NCBI RefSeq assembly: GCF_001514235.1
Contig: NZ_KQ948940.1
Coordinates: 124,001 to 188,000, forward strand
Direction: 5' to 3'
DNA length: 64,000 nucleotides
Source of the DNA: Streptomyces caeruleatus
Lineage (GTDB): Bacteria > Actinomycetota > Actinomycetes > Streptomycetales > Streptomycetaceae
Shown: positions 40,962-49,505 of the stretch, in pieces
Layout of the letters: every line of letters starts with the position of its first letter
Position numbering within the stretch: position 1 is the stretch's first letter
Made by a program: the position numbers and the translations under genes
Notes under the pieces: model-generated
Told to the model about the DNA's origin: nothing
Databases searched by the model: none
Seen by the model: the letters and a program-made list of their open reading frames with translations, nothing else

Positions 40962-42919
40962 GCGGGGGCACGGAGGCCTCCGGGGAGCGTTCGATCGCCA
41001 CGGCCGGCGCCATCCGGCAGGCGCTCACCGGGGACGGCGTCGTCGCGCACTACGTGGAGACGTCCCTGACGCTGCCGCCGGAGGCCCTGGAGCTACCGCT
41101 CGAAGCTCCGCCGAACCTGGTCAACCTGCCCGAACGGACCGGCCTGTTCATCGGCCGGGAGTCCGAACTCGCCCGGCTGGACGCGTCGTTCGAGGGCACG
41201 GGCGGCGTCGTCGTGCAGGCCGTGCACGGTCTCGGCGGCATCGGCAAGTCGACGTTGGCGGCGAAGTGGGCCGCGGGGCGGACGGGGGCGTACAACCCGG
41301 TCTGGTGGATCACCGCCGAGACGCCGGACGACCTCCGGGCCGGGCTGGCCGACCTGGCCGTGGCACTCCAGCCCGCCCTGCGGGACGCGCTGTCGCCGCA
41401 GGCGCGCGGCGAACGGGCCGTGCGGTGGCTCGCGGAGCACGAGGGCTGGCTGCTGGTGCTGGACAACGTCTCCGACCCGGCGGACGTACGGCAGTTGCTG
41501 GGGCGGACGACCGGCGGCCGCTTCCTGATCACCACGCGGCGGGCCTCGGGGTGGCACGGGATCGCCGAGCCGCTCTCGCTCGACGTGCTGGAACTGCCCC
41601 AGGCGGTCGAGCTGTTCGAGCGGATCCACGGCGGGACGGCCGAGGGCGTCGAGGAACTCTGCGCCGAGCTGGGATGTCTGCCACTGGCCGTGGAACAGGC
41701 GGCGGCCTACTGCGCCGAGGCGCGGATCACGCCGGCCGCCTACCGGGAGTTGCTCGCGCGCAGTCCCGAACGTGTCTTCGCGAGCGGCGCCGAGGGCGCG
41801 GACGGCGAGCAGACCGTCGCCCGGGTGTGGCGGGTGACCATGGACCGGCTGGCGGACACGCCGGTCGCGGAGCGCATCCTGCGCGTCATCGCGTGGTGGG
41901 CGCCGGACGGGATCCCCCGCACGTACCTCGACCCGCTGGCCGACGCGGCGGACGTCACGGAGGCCCTGCGGCGGCTGGCCGCGCACAGCATGATCAGCCT
42001 GCGCGAGGACGGGACCGTCTCGGTGCACCGGCTGGTGCAGGCGGTGGCGCGGGCGGGGGAGGGGGCCGAGGAGGCCTACGACGAGGCGGCCCGGCTGCTG
42101 GTGGTGCATGGATGGCCATGTGAGGACGACGCCGTCTGGATCGCGCATGTGGCGGACCTGGTCGGGTTCTTCGACATGAGCAGAACACCGCCGGAGATCT
42201 TGACGTTGGTGCCCATGTACTTCGGCGATCACGCGCCGTCGCACGACCAGGCCATCGAAAGGTACGAGCGGGCGCTGGAGCGCGCCGAACGGTATCTGGA
42301 GCCACGGAGCCGTATCACCGTGGCTGTCCGCCGTCGGCTCGCGGACCGCTGCTGGGCGGCGGGCGATCACGACCGAGCGTCGCGGCTGCTGACCAGGAAC
42401 CTGACCGCGAGCAGCATGGCGTTCGGGAGCAAGGCGCCGGAGACGATCGAGACGGGTACCGCGCTGGCCAGGATCAGGTTGCAGCGCGGGGACCTGAGCT
42501 TCGGACTGTCCCGGGCCACGATCAGCGCCCGCCACGCCGAGCGCACCCTCGGGGAGGACTCGGCGGAGGCCCTGCGGGCCCACGCGGTCATGGCCGAGGG
42601 GTGGCGGCTGAAGGCCCTGGCGAAGCCCAGGCGTTCCGCCAGGACGGCGGTCACCGAGATCGAGCGGCTGCTGGAGAAGGCCGTACGGGCCCAGGGCGAG
42701 GCCGGCGAGGCGGCCCTCCACCTCCTGTGGACGCTCGGCGAGGTCCGCGAGACGGCGGGTGACCTCGCCGGGGCGATCCAGGTGACCGAGGAGTATCTGC
42801 ACAGGCGTCCGGTGCCGGACGACGGCGTGGACACACAAGGGCTGTTGGCGCGGGAGCGGCTCGATGCGCTGCGCGGGAAGGCGGGGGAGCAGGACGCGGG
42901 AGGGCCGGGTCGGCCCTGA
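40958..42919 (+). CDS. NB-ARC STAND ATPase with TPR-like C-terminus
   Basis: 653 residues from a GTG overlapping the upstream stop. Residues about 5-24 repeat the membrane partner's motif (EASGERSIATAGAIRQALTG). The NB-ARC core has LFIGRESELARLDASFEG, Walker A GLGGIGKSTLA (Lys97), Walker B LLVLDNVSD, a GRFLITTRR sensor, GCLPLAVEQAAAYC (GxP motif) and the winged-helix VHRLVQAVAR. The last 200 residues are paired TPR-like helices (ALERAERYLEPRSRITVAVR; MAEGWRLKALAKPRRSARTA). STAND proteins of this build are signal-triggered switches in antiphage defence, regulation or secretion; no separate effector is fused. Confidence 0.88.
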   Translation: MSGGTEASGERSIATAGAIRQALTGDGVVAHYVETSLTLPPEALELPLEAPPNLVNLPERTGLFIGRESELARLDASFEGTGGVVVQAVHGLGGIGKSTLAAKWAAGRTGAYNPVWWITAETPDDLRAGLADLAVALQPALRDALSPQARGERAVRWLAEHEGWLLVLDNVSDPADVRQLLGRTTGGRFLITTRRASGWHGIAEPLSLDVLELPQAVELFERIHGGTAEGVEELCAELGCLPLAVEQAAAYCAEARITPAAYRELLARSPERVFASGAEGADGEQTVARVWRVTMDRLADTPVAERILRVIAWWAPDGIPRTYLDPLADAADVTEALRRLAAHSMISLREDGTVSVHRLVQAVARAGEGAEEAYDEAARLLVVHGWPCEDDAVWIAHVADLVGFFDMSRTPPEILTLVPMYFGDHAPSHDQAIERYERALERAERYLEPRSRITVAVRRRLADRCWAAGDHDRASRLLTRNLTASSMAFGSKAPETIETGTALARIRLQRGDLSFGLSRATISARHAERTLGEDSAEALRAHAVMAEGWRLKALAKPRRSARTAVTEIERLLEKAVRAQGEAGEAALHLLWTLGEVRETAGDLAGAIQVTEEYLHRRPVPDDGVDTQGLLARERLDALRGKAGEQDAGGPGRP

Positions 42920-43114
42920 TGCGCCGAGGGACGGGGCGCTGACGTGGCGTGGTCGAACGGTCGCGCGCTGTGAATTGGGGACGTGCTGGTTCTGCCCTGG
43001 ATCTGCCTTGTACGGGCCCTAACCGGTGTCACGCGAATCTGGAGTCACCTCCACCGCAGAGAACACGGAAAGCGGAGGGAGCCCCAACCGACCGCACAGC
43101 ACCGGGAGTTCGCG

Positions 43115-43618
43115 ATGACCCGTCGTTCCATAAGCAAGCGCGTGGCCGTCGTCACCGCAGCCGCTCTCGTCGCCGTCGGCACCTTCGCCGCGGGCGGGGC
43201 CGTCGCCGGGCCGGAGAAGTCGGCGAAGAAGCCCACCACGAAGCAGGCGGCCGCCCTGTTCGACGAGTGGAACGCGGCGCTGAAGACCCAGGACCCGCAG
43301 AAGGTCGCCGACCTCTACTGGGACGACGCGGTCCTGCTGCCCACCCTCTCCAACCAGGTCCGGGCCGACCGCGAGAGCCGGGTCGACTACTTCGAGCACT
43401 TCCTGGCGAACAAGCCGGTCGGCAAGAAGATCGAGACGCACATCAACGTCCTCGACTCGAACTCCGTGCTGGACGCGGGTCTCTACGAGTTCGCGCTCAC
43501 CGACCACGACACCGGCGAGAAGAGTGTCGCCAAGGCCCGCTACACCTACAAGTGGGAGAAGCGGGACGGCGAGTGGAAGATCGTCAACCACCACTCCTCG
43601 TTGATGCCCGAAGGCTGA
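43115..43618 (+). CDS. Secreted SgcJ/EcaC (SnoaL/DUF4440-like) protein
   Basis: 167 residues. A Sec or Tat-like signal peptide (MTRRSISKRVAVVTAAALVA then VGTFAAGGAVAGPE) precedes an NTF2-like fold domain: AALFDEWNAALKTQDPQKVA, YWDDAVLLPTLSNQ, YEFALTDHDTGEKSVAKARY, TYKWEKRDGEWKIVNHHSS. Such domains bind small molecules and some are enzymes; no role can be assigned. ATG at 43115 with GGGAG 7 bp upstream. The last 35 bp overlap the convergent histidine kinase gene. Confidence 0.85.
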   Translation: MTRRSISKRVAVVTAAALVAVGTFAAGGAVAGPEKSAKKPTTKQAAALFDEWNAALKTQDPQKVADLYWDDAVLLPTLSNQVRADRESRVDYFEHFLANKPVGKKIETHINVLDSNSVLDAGLYEFALTDHDTGEKSVAKARYTYKWEKRDGEWKIVNHHSSLMPEG

Positions 43619-44969
43619 TCCGTACGGACAGCCCGCCCCCGGGAGCGTCGCCCAGCGCCACCGTCCCGCCGTCGTCGGTCACCAGCTGCTTGACGACGGC
43701 GAGGCCGAGGCCGGAGCCGCCCTTCCCGGTAAGGCCCTGGCCGCGCCAGAAGCGGTCGAAGGCGCGGGACTTCTCCGCGTCCGACATACCGGGCCCCTGG
43801 TCGTTCACCGACAGGGTCACCTCATCGCCCCTCGGCTCCACCCGGACGGTGATCGTGCCGCCGTCCGGTGACACCTCCAGGGCGTTCGAGAACACGTTGT
43901 CCAGCACCTGCTCCAGCTGACCGGGGCTGGTCAGCACAAGCAGCCGGCCGTCGGCACTCCCCCCGAGCGTGATGGTGACTCCACGCTCGTCGGCGGCCGG
44001 CCTCCACACGTCCAGCCTCTCCCGCACGATGTCCAGCAGGGGCAGCGGCTCCGCCACCGTCACCTTCGCCTCGGCCCGCGCCAGCACCAGCAGGCCGTTG
44101 ACCAGGCGGCTCATCCGGACCACCTCGGCCGTCGCCTGCTCCACGTCCTCCTTGACGAACTCGTCGTCCACGCCGTCGGCGATGTTGTCCAGGGACAGCC
44201 GCAACGCGGTGAGAGGAGTACGGAGTTGATGCGAGGCGTCGGCCACGAAGATGCGCTGCGCGGCGATCAGCGTGTCCAGCCGCTCGCCCGCCTGGTTGAG
44301 CGTGCGGGCGAGGGTCTGTGTCTCCTGCGGGCCCGTGACGGGGGAGCGGGCCGTCAGGTCGCCGTCGCTGAACCGGCTCGCCGTGTCGTTGAGCTGGCGC
44401 AGTGGGCGGGTGAGCCGACGGGCCACGCCCGCGCCGACGACGGCGGCGACCGCGAGGACGACCACCGCGAGGCCGGCGCGGAAACCCCAGATCGTCCACA
44501 GCCGGCCGGTCAGGTCGCCCGTCCCGTACACGATGCGTACGGCGCCGACGACCGGGCCCTGGTTACGGCCGTCGAGGTCCCGCCTGCTCTCCCGGGCGGC
44601 CACCGTGATCTGCAGCTCCGGCCCCCAGATGAAGGACGAGCCCCAGTCGGTGGTGGACTTCCCCGTCTCCAGGGCCCTGGTCAGGGCCGCGTCCTGCTCG
44701 GGGGCCGGCAGGAGCGGTCCGCAGCGGTCGGTGACCTCGACCTCGCCGGGTGTCTGACCGGCGTATGCCTCGGCCATCTCGTCCAGCGCGGTGCAGGAGG
44801 GGGGGTTCCCGTTGCCGAGCAGCAGGGCCATGGTCTCGGCCTCGCGGCGGACGGACGCCGCGGTGTCCTCGCGCAGCTGGTCGGTGAGGGTGAAGGCCAC
44901 GGGCACCGTGAACAGGGCGATGGCGCCGGCGACCAGCGCGACGTAACTGCGGGTGAGCTGGCGGATCAT
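43584..44969 (-). CDS. Sensor histidine kinase (HAMP-HisKA-HATPase)
   Basis: 461 residues. TM1 about 10-30, an extracytoplasmic sensor of about 120 residues with two Cys (NPPSCTALDE and VTDRCGPLLP), TM2 about 163-185, HAMP (RRLTRPLRQLNDTASRFSDG), HisKA with the phospho-His in FVADASHQLRTPLTALRLSL, and HATPase_c (LEQVLDNVFSNALEVSPDGG; DQGPGMSDAE; GSGLGLAVVKQLV). It follows its response regulator with a 4-bp overlap. The pair of sensor Cys may form a disulphide. Confidence 0.94.
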   Translation of the reverse strand: MIRQLTRSYVALVAGAIALFTVPVAFTLTDQLREDTAASVRREAETMALLLGNGNPPSCTALDEMAEAYAGQTPGEVEVTDRCGPLLPAPEQDAALTRALETGKSTTDWGSSFIWGPELQITVAARESRRDLDGRNQGPVVGAVRIVYGTGDLTGRLWTIWGFRAGLAVVVLAVAAVVGAGVARRLTRPLRQLNDTASRFSDGDLTARSPVTGPQETQTLARTLNQAGERLDTLIAAQRIFVADASHQLRTPLTALRLSLDNIADGVDDEFVKEDVEQATAEVVRMSRLVNGLLVLARAEAKVTVAEPLPLLDIVRERLDVWRPAADERGVTITLGGSADGRLLVLTSPGQLEQVLDNVFSNALEVSPDGGTITVRVEPRGDEVTLSVNDQGPGMSDAEKSRAFDRFWRGQGLTGKGGSGLGLAVVKQLVTDDGGTVALGDAPGGGLSVRISLRASTRSGG

Positions 44970-45682
44970 GACGGGCCGCCACCGCTGTCGCCCGTGCCGG
45001 CCCGGTCACCCTTGACGATCTCCAGCCGGAACCCGACCCCGCGCACCGCCTCGATGGTGATCGCCCCGGCCAGCTTCCGCCGCAGCGCCGCCACATGGAC
45101 GTCCAGCGTCTTCGTCGGGCCGAACCAGTTGGCGTCCCAGACCGCCTCCATGATCTGCTCGCGCGACATCAGCGCCCCGGGCTCCTCGGTCAGGAAGGCC
45201 AGCAGGTCGTACTCCTTGGGCGCGAGGGCCACCTCCTCGCCGTTCAGACGGACGCGGGCCGCCTTGCGGTCGATGGTGAGGAGCTCGCCGTAGCGGTCGG
45301 GGCCGGCCTCGGCGGCAGGGGCCGTACGGGGCTGCATCCGGCGCATGACCGCTCGTATCCGCGCGATGACCTCGCGGACCCCGAACGGCTTGGAGACGTA
45401 GTCGTCGGCGCCGAGCTCAAGACCGACCACCCGGTCCGTCTCGTCGCTGCGCGCGCTGATCACGATGATCGGCACGTCCCCGCGTTCGCGCAGCGTCCTG
45501 CAGACGTCGAGACCGTCGGTGTCGGGCAGGCCGAGATCGAGCAGGACTACGTCGTAGGGCTCGGCGTGGCTGAGTGCCGCGGCGCCCGTGGTGACCCAGG
45601 CCACCTCGAAGCCGTAGCGCAGCAGTCCGCGCCGGAGCGACTCGGCGACCGGTTCGTCGTCTTCCACCAGAAGTACGCGCAC
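44966..45682 (-). CDS. OmpR/PhoB-family response regulator
   Basis: 238 residues. Receiver with acids in VEDDEPVAES and phospho-acceptor about Asp49 in VVLLDLGLPDTDGLD; the Lys in DDYVSKPFGVRE. The C-terminal winged helix (LAPKEYDLLAFLTEEPGALM, then TLDVHVAALRRKLAG) binds direct-repeat DNA. It starts with GTG at 45682 and leads a two-gene operon with the kinase. No target site was evident between it and the P450 gene. Confidence 0.95.
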   Translation of the reverse strand: MRVLLVEDDEPVAESLRRGLLRYGFEVAWVTTGAAALSHAEPYDVVLLDLGLPDTDGLDVCRTLRERGDVPIIVISARSDETDRVVGLELGADDYVSKPFGVREVIARIRAVMRRMQPRTAPAAEAGPDRYGELLTIDRKAARVRLNGEEVALAPKEYDLLAFLTEEPGALMSREQIMEAVWDANWFGPTKTLDVHVAALRRKLAGAITIEAVRGVGFRLEIVKGDRAGTGDSGGGPS

Positions 45683-45748
45683 AGGCGAACCATAGTGGTT
45701 GAACTTTAAGACGACCGGACGCCGAGCCTGTGAACAGGCGATATGCGG

Positions 45749-46975
45749 TTAAATCGGCCGCGCTCGACTGCTGACCGGTTGCTCCCACATGACCGGAAGC
45801 CGCTCCGGGATCCGCTTCATGAAGCCCGTCCGCCACACCAGCTGCTCGACCGGCACCGCGAGCCGCAGCCCGGGCATCCGTTCCAGCAGGGTCTCCAGGG
45901 CGATCTCGGCGTGCTTGCGGCCGAGGGCGGTGGCCGGGCAGTAGTGACGGCCGCCGCCGAAGGAGAGGTGGGCGGTGGCGTTCTCGCGGGCGAGGTCGAC
46001 CGTGTGCGGGTCGGCGAAGGCGGCCGGGTCGAAGTTGGCGCCCTCGACGAGGACCAGGAGGAGCTCGCCCGCCTTCACGTCCACCTCTCCCAGCCGTACG
46101 TCCTCGGTCGCCAGCCTCGGCAGTCCGTCGCCGATGGACAGGTTGATCCGCAGCAGCTCGTCCACGGCCGCGGGGACCAGGGTGCGGTCGGCGCGGAGGC
46201 GGGCGTGCAGGTCGGGGTGCTGGATGAGGGAGACCAGCGCCATGGTCAGGAAGCCCGCGGTGGAGATGACGCCCGCGCCGAACATCGTCACCCCGACCGT
46301 CGCGAGCATCTCGTCGGTGAGATGGCCGTACTCGGGGTCCGCGCGCAGGGCGGCCAGCTCGGCCATCAGACCCGTCGTCGCCGGGTCGTCGAGCCGCTCG
46401 GCCATGTACGCGATGTCCCGGTCCCAGTTGAGCCGGGCGCCCGCGACGGGGCAGGCGGAGTTCATGAACGCGATGTCCAGGCTCCGCATCAGACGGGGCG
46501 CGTCCTGCTGAGGGATGCCGAGGATCCGGCAGTGCATGCCCGCCGAGTACGGGTCGGCGAAGCCGCCGCGCAGGTCCGCCGGGGCGCCCTCGCGCAGCAG
46601 TCCGTCGACGAGTTCGGCGGCGTAGGAGCGCATCCACTCCGCGAGGCCCGGGCTCTTCGGGTTCAGCGCCTTCAGGACGGCCTTGCGCAGTCCGGCGCCG
46701 GTGATGTTCCCCATGTTGTTGACGACCTCGGGCGGGATCGTCAGCGCGTACTGGCGGGGCACACCCGGGGCCGAGGTGTCCTTCAGGCTGAAGCGCGGGT
46801 CCTCCAGGACCTGCTTGCACAGGTCGTACGACGACACGAGCCAGGCCTCGTCGCCGGCGATGGTGCGGACCCGGCGCACGGGCGTGCGGGTGCGCAACTC
46901 CTCGACCTCGTCCGGGAGTTGGTCGCCGCGCCAGGAGAACGGGAAGTCGATGGGCGTGAGTGTGTCAGTGGACAT
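45749..46975 (-). CDS. CYP121-like cytochrome P450 of a cyclodipeptide pathway
   Basis: 408 residues. The heme loop LSFGGGRHYCPATALG carries Cys346. The I-helix FGAGVISTAGFLTMALVSLI lacks the usual acid-Thr pair, and the segments LLRINLSIGDGLPRLAT, LLVLVEGANFDP and LVWRTGFMKRIPERLPV agree closely with my memory of Mycobacterium CYP121, including the active-site Arg in WRT(R/G)F...RIPER. CYP121 couples two tyrosine rings of cyclo(Tyr-Tyr). Related Streptomyces enzymes join cyclodipeptides to each other or to nucleobases. It overlaps the cyclodipeptide synthase gene by 11 bp, so it acts on that product. Confidence 0.93.
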   Translation of the reverse strand: MSTDTLTPIDFPFSWRGDQLPDEVEELRTRTPVRRVRTIAGDEAWLVSSYDLCKQVLEDPRFSLKDTSAPGVPRQYALTIPPEVVNNMGNITGAGLRKAVLKALNPKSPGLAEWMRSYAAELVDGLLREGAPADLRGGFADPYSAGMHCRILGIPQQDAPRLMRSLDIAFMNSACPVAGARLNWDRDIAYMAERLDDPATTGLMAELAALRADPEYGHLTDEMLATVGVTMFGAGVISTAGFLTMALVSLIQHPDLHARLRADRTLVPAAVDELLRINLSIGDGLPRLATEDVRLGEVDVKAGELLLVLVEGANFDPAAFADPHTVDLARENATAHLSFGGGRHYCPATALGRKHAEIALETLLERMPGLRLAVPVEQLVWRTGFMKRIPERLPVMWEQPVSSRARPI

Positions 46976-47735
46976 CGGTGTCCGGTCCCTCCGTGTCGGT
47001 TCCCGCGGCCGGCGTCACGATGGCGTGCCCCTGGTTGCGGGAGGCGCGCAGACCGGCGCCGCGGGAGTAGAGCAGCTCGGCCATCGGCAGGAGCTGGTGG
47101 TAGCAGTTGAGGGAGGACGGGACGCCGAGGATGGCGGGGGTGTCCAGGAAGAGGGGGGCCTCGGCGCAGACGTAGGCCAGGCAGACCTCGCGCTGGGCCT
47201 CGGTCGCGCGTCCCGACCTGCCGGCGAGGAAGGAGTCGACGAGCTTCTCGCAGGTCGTGCGGAACTCGTCGTCGGTGGCGAGGCGGGCCTGGAGGCGGTC
47301 GTGGATCTCGCGGTAGGCCGGGTTGCCGCGGAAGTCGGACATGGCGTGGGCACGCAGACGGGTGCCGGCCGGGTCGACGGCCTGGACGGCGCCCAGCACC
47401 TTGGCCCGTACCCCGCGCAGGTTCTTCACCGCCTTGCGGCGCGCGTCGTCGGGTGGATAGCCGGACGCCGCGTACATCTCGGCCACGTACAGGTCCGTGT
47501 AGACGAAGTCGACCCGCTCGAAGAGGGCGAGGCCCCAGCGGGCGAGGTCGTGGACGCGGGGCGCGGAGAAGTAGCTGTTGCCGGGGGAGACGCCGATGAC
47601 GGCGTGGTCGCCGGCGACGCGGATGACCTCGCAGTGGGGCGTGAAGGGCTGGAGGTGGAAAAGGCCGGCCGCGGAATCCGTATCGGTATCGGCTTGCGTG
47701 ACGTGCTGGATCTCTGAAGCGGTCACAGTCGTCAA
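46965..47735 (-). CDS. tRNA-dependent cyclodipeptide synthase (NYH subfamily)
   Basis: 256 residues. It uses two aminoacyl-tRNAs to form a diketopiperazine. The nucleophile Ser50 lies in GVSPGNSYF with Asn53 three residues later, matching Ser37/Asn40 of AlbC. Tyr188 and Glu192 (AYVCAE) match Tyr178/Glu182, and Tyr212-His213 (NCYHQ) lies exactly 20 residues after the Glu, as in AlbC, which places it in the NYH class. Product residues cannot be read reliably; aromatic residues are suggested by the CYP121-like partner. TTG at 47735 or GTG at 47726 is the start. Confidence 0.94.
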   Translation of the reverse strand: MTTVTASEIQHVTQADTDTDSAAGLFHLQPFTPHCEVIRVAGDHAVIGVSPGNSYFSAPRVHDLARWGLALFERVDFVYTDLYVAEMYAASGYPPDDARRKAVKNLRGVRAKVLGAVQAVDPAGTRLRAHAMSDFRGNPAYREIHDRLQARLATDDEFRTTCEKLVDSFLAGRSGRATEAQREVCLAYVCAEAPLFLDTPAILGVPSSLNCYHQLLPMAELLYSRGAGLRASRNQGHAIVTPAAGTDTEGPDTDVH

Positions 47736-48047
47736 AGGAAGAGTTTCCTTCGCGTCGCTAGTCCCGGTGAGGCCTTGTGCCCCTGGTGTGGCGACGACGA
47801 CGTGAAGTTAGCGTTCGACTACGGAGAGCGTCAATGGCCGATTTCGTGCTGCGGACGCGCCCGGCGGGCATCGAGGGTCTGTGCCCTGCGTCGACCCGAG
47901 TGACCTGCACCACTAAACCGATTGCCCCACCCCCGACCGGGCAGACACCACCCCGAGCGCCGGAATCTCACCATCTGGGAACCCCAAGGTCGTTTTCGGA
48001 CGCTCGGTAAACTGAGCCGACACACACGGACTGAGCGAGGAGCGCAC
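47736..48047. other. 312-bp divergent intergenic region, cyclodipeptide cluster / ask
   Basis: No gene is supported. It contains the minus-strand promoter at 47805-47834 for the cyclodipeptide operon, a TAAACT at 48008-48013 that may be the -10 box for ask, and a GAGGAG ribosome site for ask at 48037-48042. The piece at 47870-47945 has tRNA-like words but does not fold as a tRNA. Confidence 0.5.
47805..47834 (-). promoter_or_regulatory. Probable sigma-70-type promoter of the cyclodipeptide operon
   Basis: Read on the minus strand, TTGACG (47834-47829), an 18-bp spacer, then TAACTT (47810-47805). Transcription would begin near 47798 and give a leader of about 60 nt before the synthase gene. 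Confidence 0.55.
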
Positions 48048-49325
48048 GTGGGCCTTGTCGTGCAGAAGTACGGAGGCTCCTCCGTAGCCGATGCCGAGGG
48101 CATCAAGCGCGTCGCCAAGCGGATCGTGGAAGCCAAGAAGAACGGCCACCAGGTGGTCGCCGTGGTTTCCGCGATGGGCGACACGACGGACGAGCTGATC
48201 GATCTCGCCGAGCAGGTTTCCCCGATGCCTGCCGGGCGCGAGCTCGACATGCTGCTGACCGCGGGAGAGCGGATCTCCATGGCCCTGCTGGCCATGGCGA
48301 TCAAAAACCTGGGCCACTCGGCCCAGTCGTTCACCGGCAGCCAGGCAGGTGTCATCACCGACTCGGTCCACAACAAAGCCCGGATCATCGATGTCACGCC
48401 GGGCCGGATCCGCACCTCCGTCGACGAGGGCAACATCGCCATCGTCGCCGGGTTCCAGGGCGTGAGCCAGGACTCGAAGGACATCACCACCCTGGGGCGC
48501 GGCGGTTCGGACACCACCGCCGTGGCGCTGGCCGCCGCCCTCGACGCCGAGGTGTGCGAGATCTACACCGACGTCGACGGCGTGTTCACCGCCGACCCGC
48601 GCGTGGTCAAGAAGGCGAAGAAGATCGACTGGATCGCCTTCGAGGACATGCTGGAGCTGGCGGCGTCCGGCTCGAAGGTGCTGCTCCACCGCTGTGTGGA
48701 GTACGCCCGTCGTTACAACATCCCGATCCACGTCCGGTCCAGCTTCAGCGGGCTGCAGGGCACCTGGGTCAGCAGCGAGCCGATCGAGCAAGGGGACAAG
48801 CAGGTGGAGCAGGCCATCATCTCCGGTGTCGCGCACGACACCTCCGAGGCCAAGGTCACGGTCGTCGGTGTGCCGGACAAGCCGGGCGAGGCGGCCGCGA
48901 TCTTCCGCGCGATCTCCGACGCCGAGATCAACATCGACATGATCGTGCAGAACGTGTCCGCCGCCGCCACCGGTCTGACGGACATCTCCTTCACGCTGCC
49001 GAAGTCCGAGGGCCGCAAGGCCATCGACGCCCTGGAGAAGAACAAGGGCGGCATCGGCTTCGACTCCCTGCGCTACGACGACCAGATCGGCAAGATCTCC
49101 CTGGTCGGCGCCGGTATGAAGACCAACCCGGGCGTCACGGCCGACTTCTTCAAGGCGCTCTCCGACGCCGGCGTGAACATCGAGCTGATCTCGACCTCCG
49201 AGATCCGCATCTCGGTCGTCACCCGCGCCGACGACGTCAACGAGGCCGTCCGCGCCGTGCACTCCGCCTTCGGCCTCGACTCGGACAGTGACGAGGCCGT
49301 GGTCTACGGGGGGACCGGGCGATGA
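48048..49325 (+). CDS. ask: Aspartokinase
   Basis: 425 residues. Phosphorylates aspartate at the entry to lysine, methionine, threonine and diaminopimelate synthesis. N-terminal VVQKYGGSSVADAEGI, the TLGRGGSDTTAVALAAALDA phosphate loop, and two C-terminal ACT domains for feedback control (VTVVGVPDKPGEAAAIFRAI; ISLVGAGMKTNPGVTADFF). GTG start with GAGGAG. Actinobacterial enzymes often have an internal start making a separate beta subunit of the ACT half; an in-frame GTG at about 48803 could do so. The asd gene follows through a palindromic element. Confidence 0.97.
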   Translation: MGLVVQKYGGSSVADAEGIKRVAKRIVEAKKNGHQVVAVVSAMGDTTDELIDLAEQVSPMPAGRELDMLLTAGERISMALLAMAIKNLGHSAQSFTGSQAGVITDSVHNKARIIDVTPGRIRTSVDEGNIAIVAGFQGVSQDSKDITTLGRGGSDTTAVALAAALDAEVCEIYTDVDGVFTADPRVVKKAKKIDWIAFEDMLELAASGSKVLLHRCVEYARRYNIPIHVRSSFSGLQGTWVSSEPIEQGDKQVEQAIISGVAHDTSEAKVTVVGVPDKPGEAAAIFRAISDAEINIDMIVQNVSAAATGLTDISFTLPKSEGRKAIDALEKNKGGIGFDSLRYDDQIGKISLVGAGMKTNPGVTADFFKALSDAGVNIELISTSEIRISVVTRADDVNEAVRAVHSAFGLDSDSDEAVVYGGTGR

Positions 49326-49505
49326 CCAGGCCTTGCCGTCACCTTCCCGTCGTCCGCCCGGAGGGCGGGCCGCGCGGCGTCTGGTGCGTGCGGTCGCAAG
49401 GCGCCGGAGCGCCCTCGTGGCGGAGCCACGTGGGTGGTTCGGCAACGCGGCGAGCGTGCGTGCCAGGCGTCGCGCGGCAGGCGGGAAGGTGACGGCAAGG
49501 CCTGG
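49326..49505. repeat. 180-bp palindromic element at the ask-asd junction
   Basis: The first 24 bp (49326-49349, beginning directly after the ask stop) and the last 24 bp (49482-49505) are exact inverted copies. Further inside, GCCGCGCGGCGTCTGG and CCAGGCGTCGCGCGGC are a second imperfect inverted pair. The right arm covers the asd ribosome-site region (GGGAAGG) and its GTG start at 49489. Confidence 0.88.

Noticed and set aside
47870..47945. tRNA-like words on the minus strand (GGTTTAGTGGT, GGGTCGACGC)
   Set aside because: No acceptor stem or anticodon arm could be closed at tRNA spacing, so it is treated as promoter-region DNA.
48048..48060. Lysine riboswitch upstream of ask
   Set aside because: The leader is short and lacks any extended conserved helix set; actinobacterial ask genes are not known to me to use that riboswitch.
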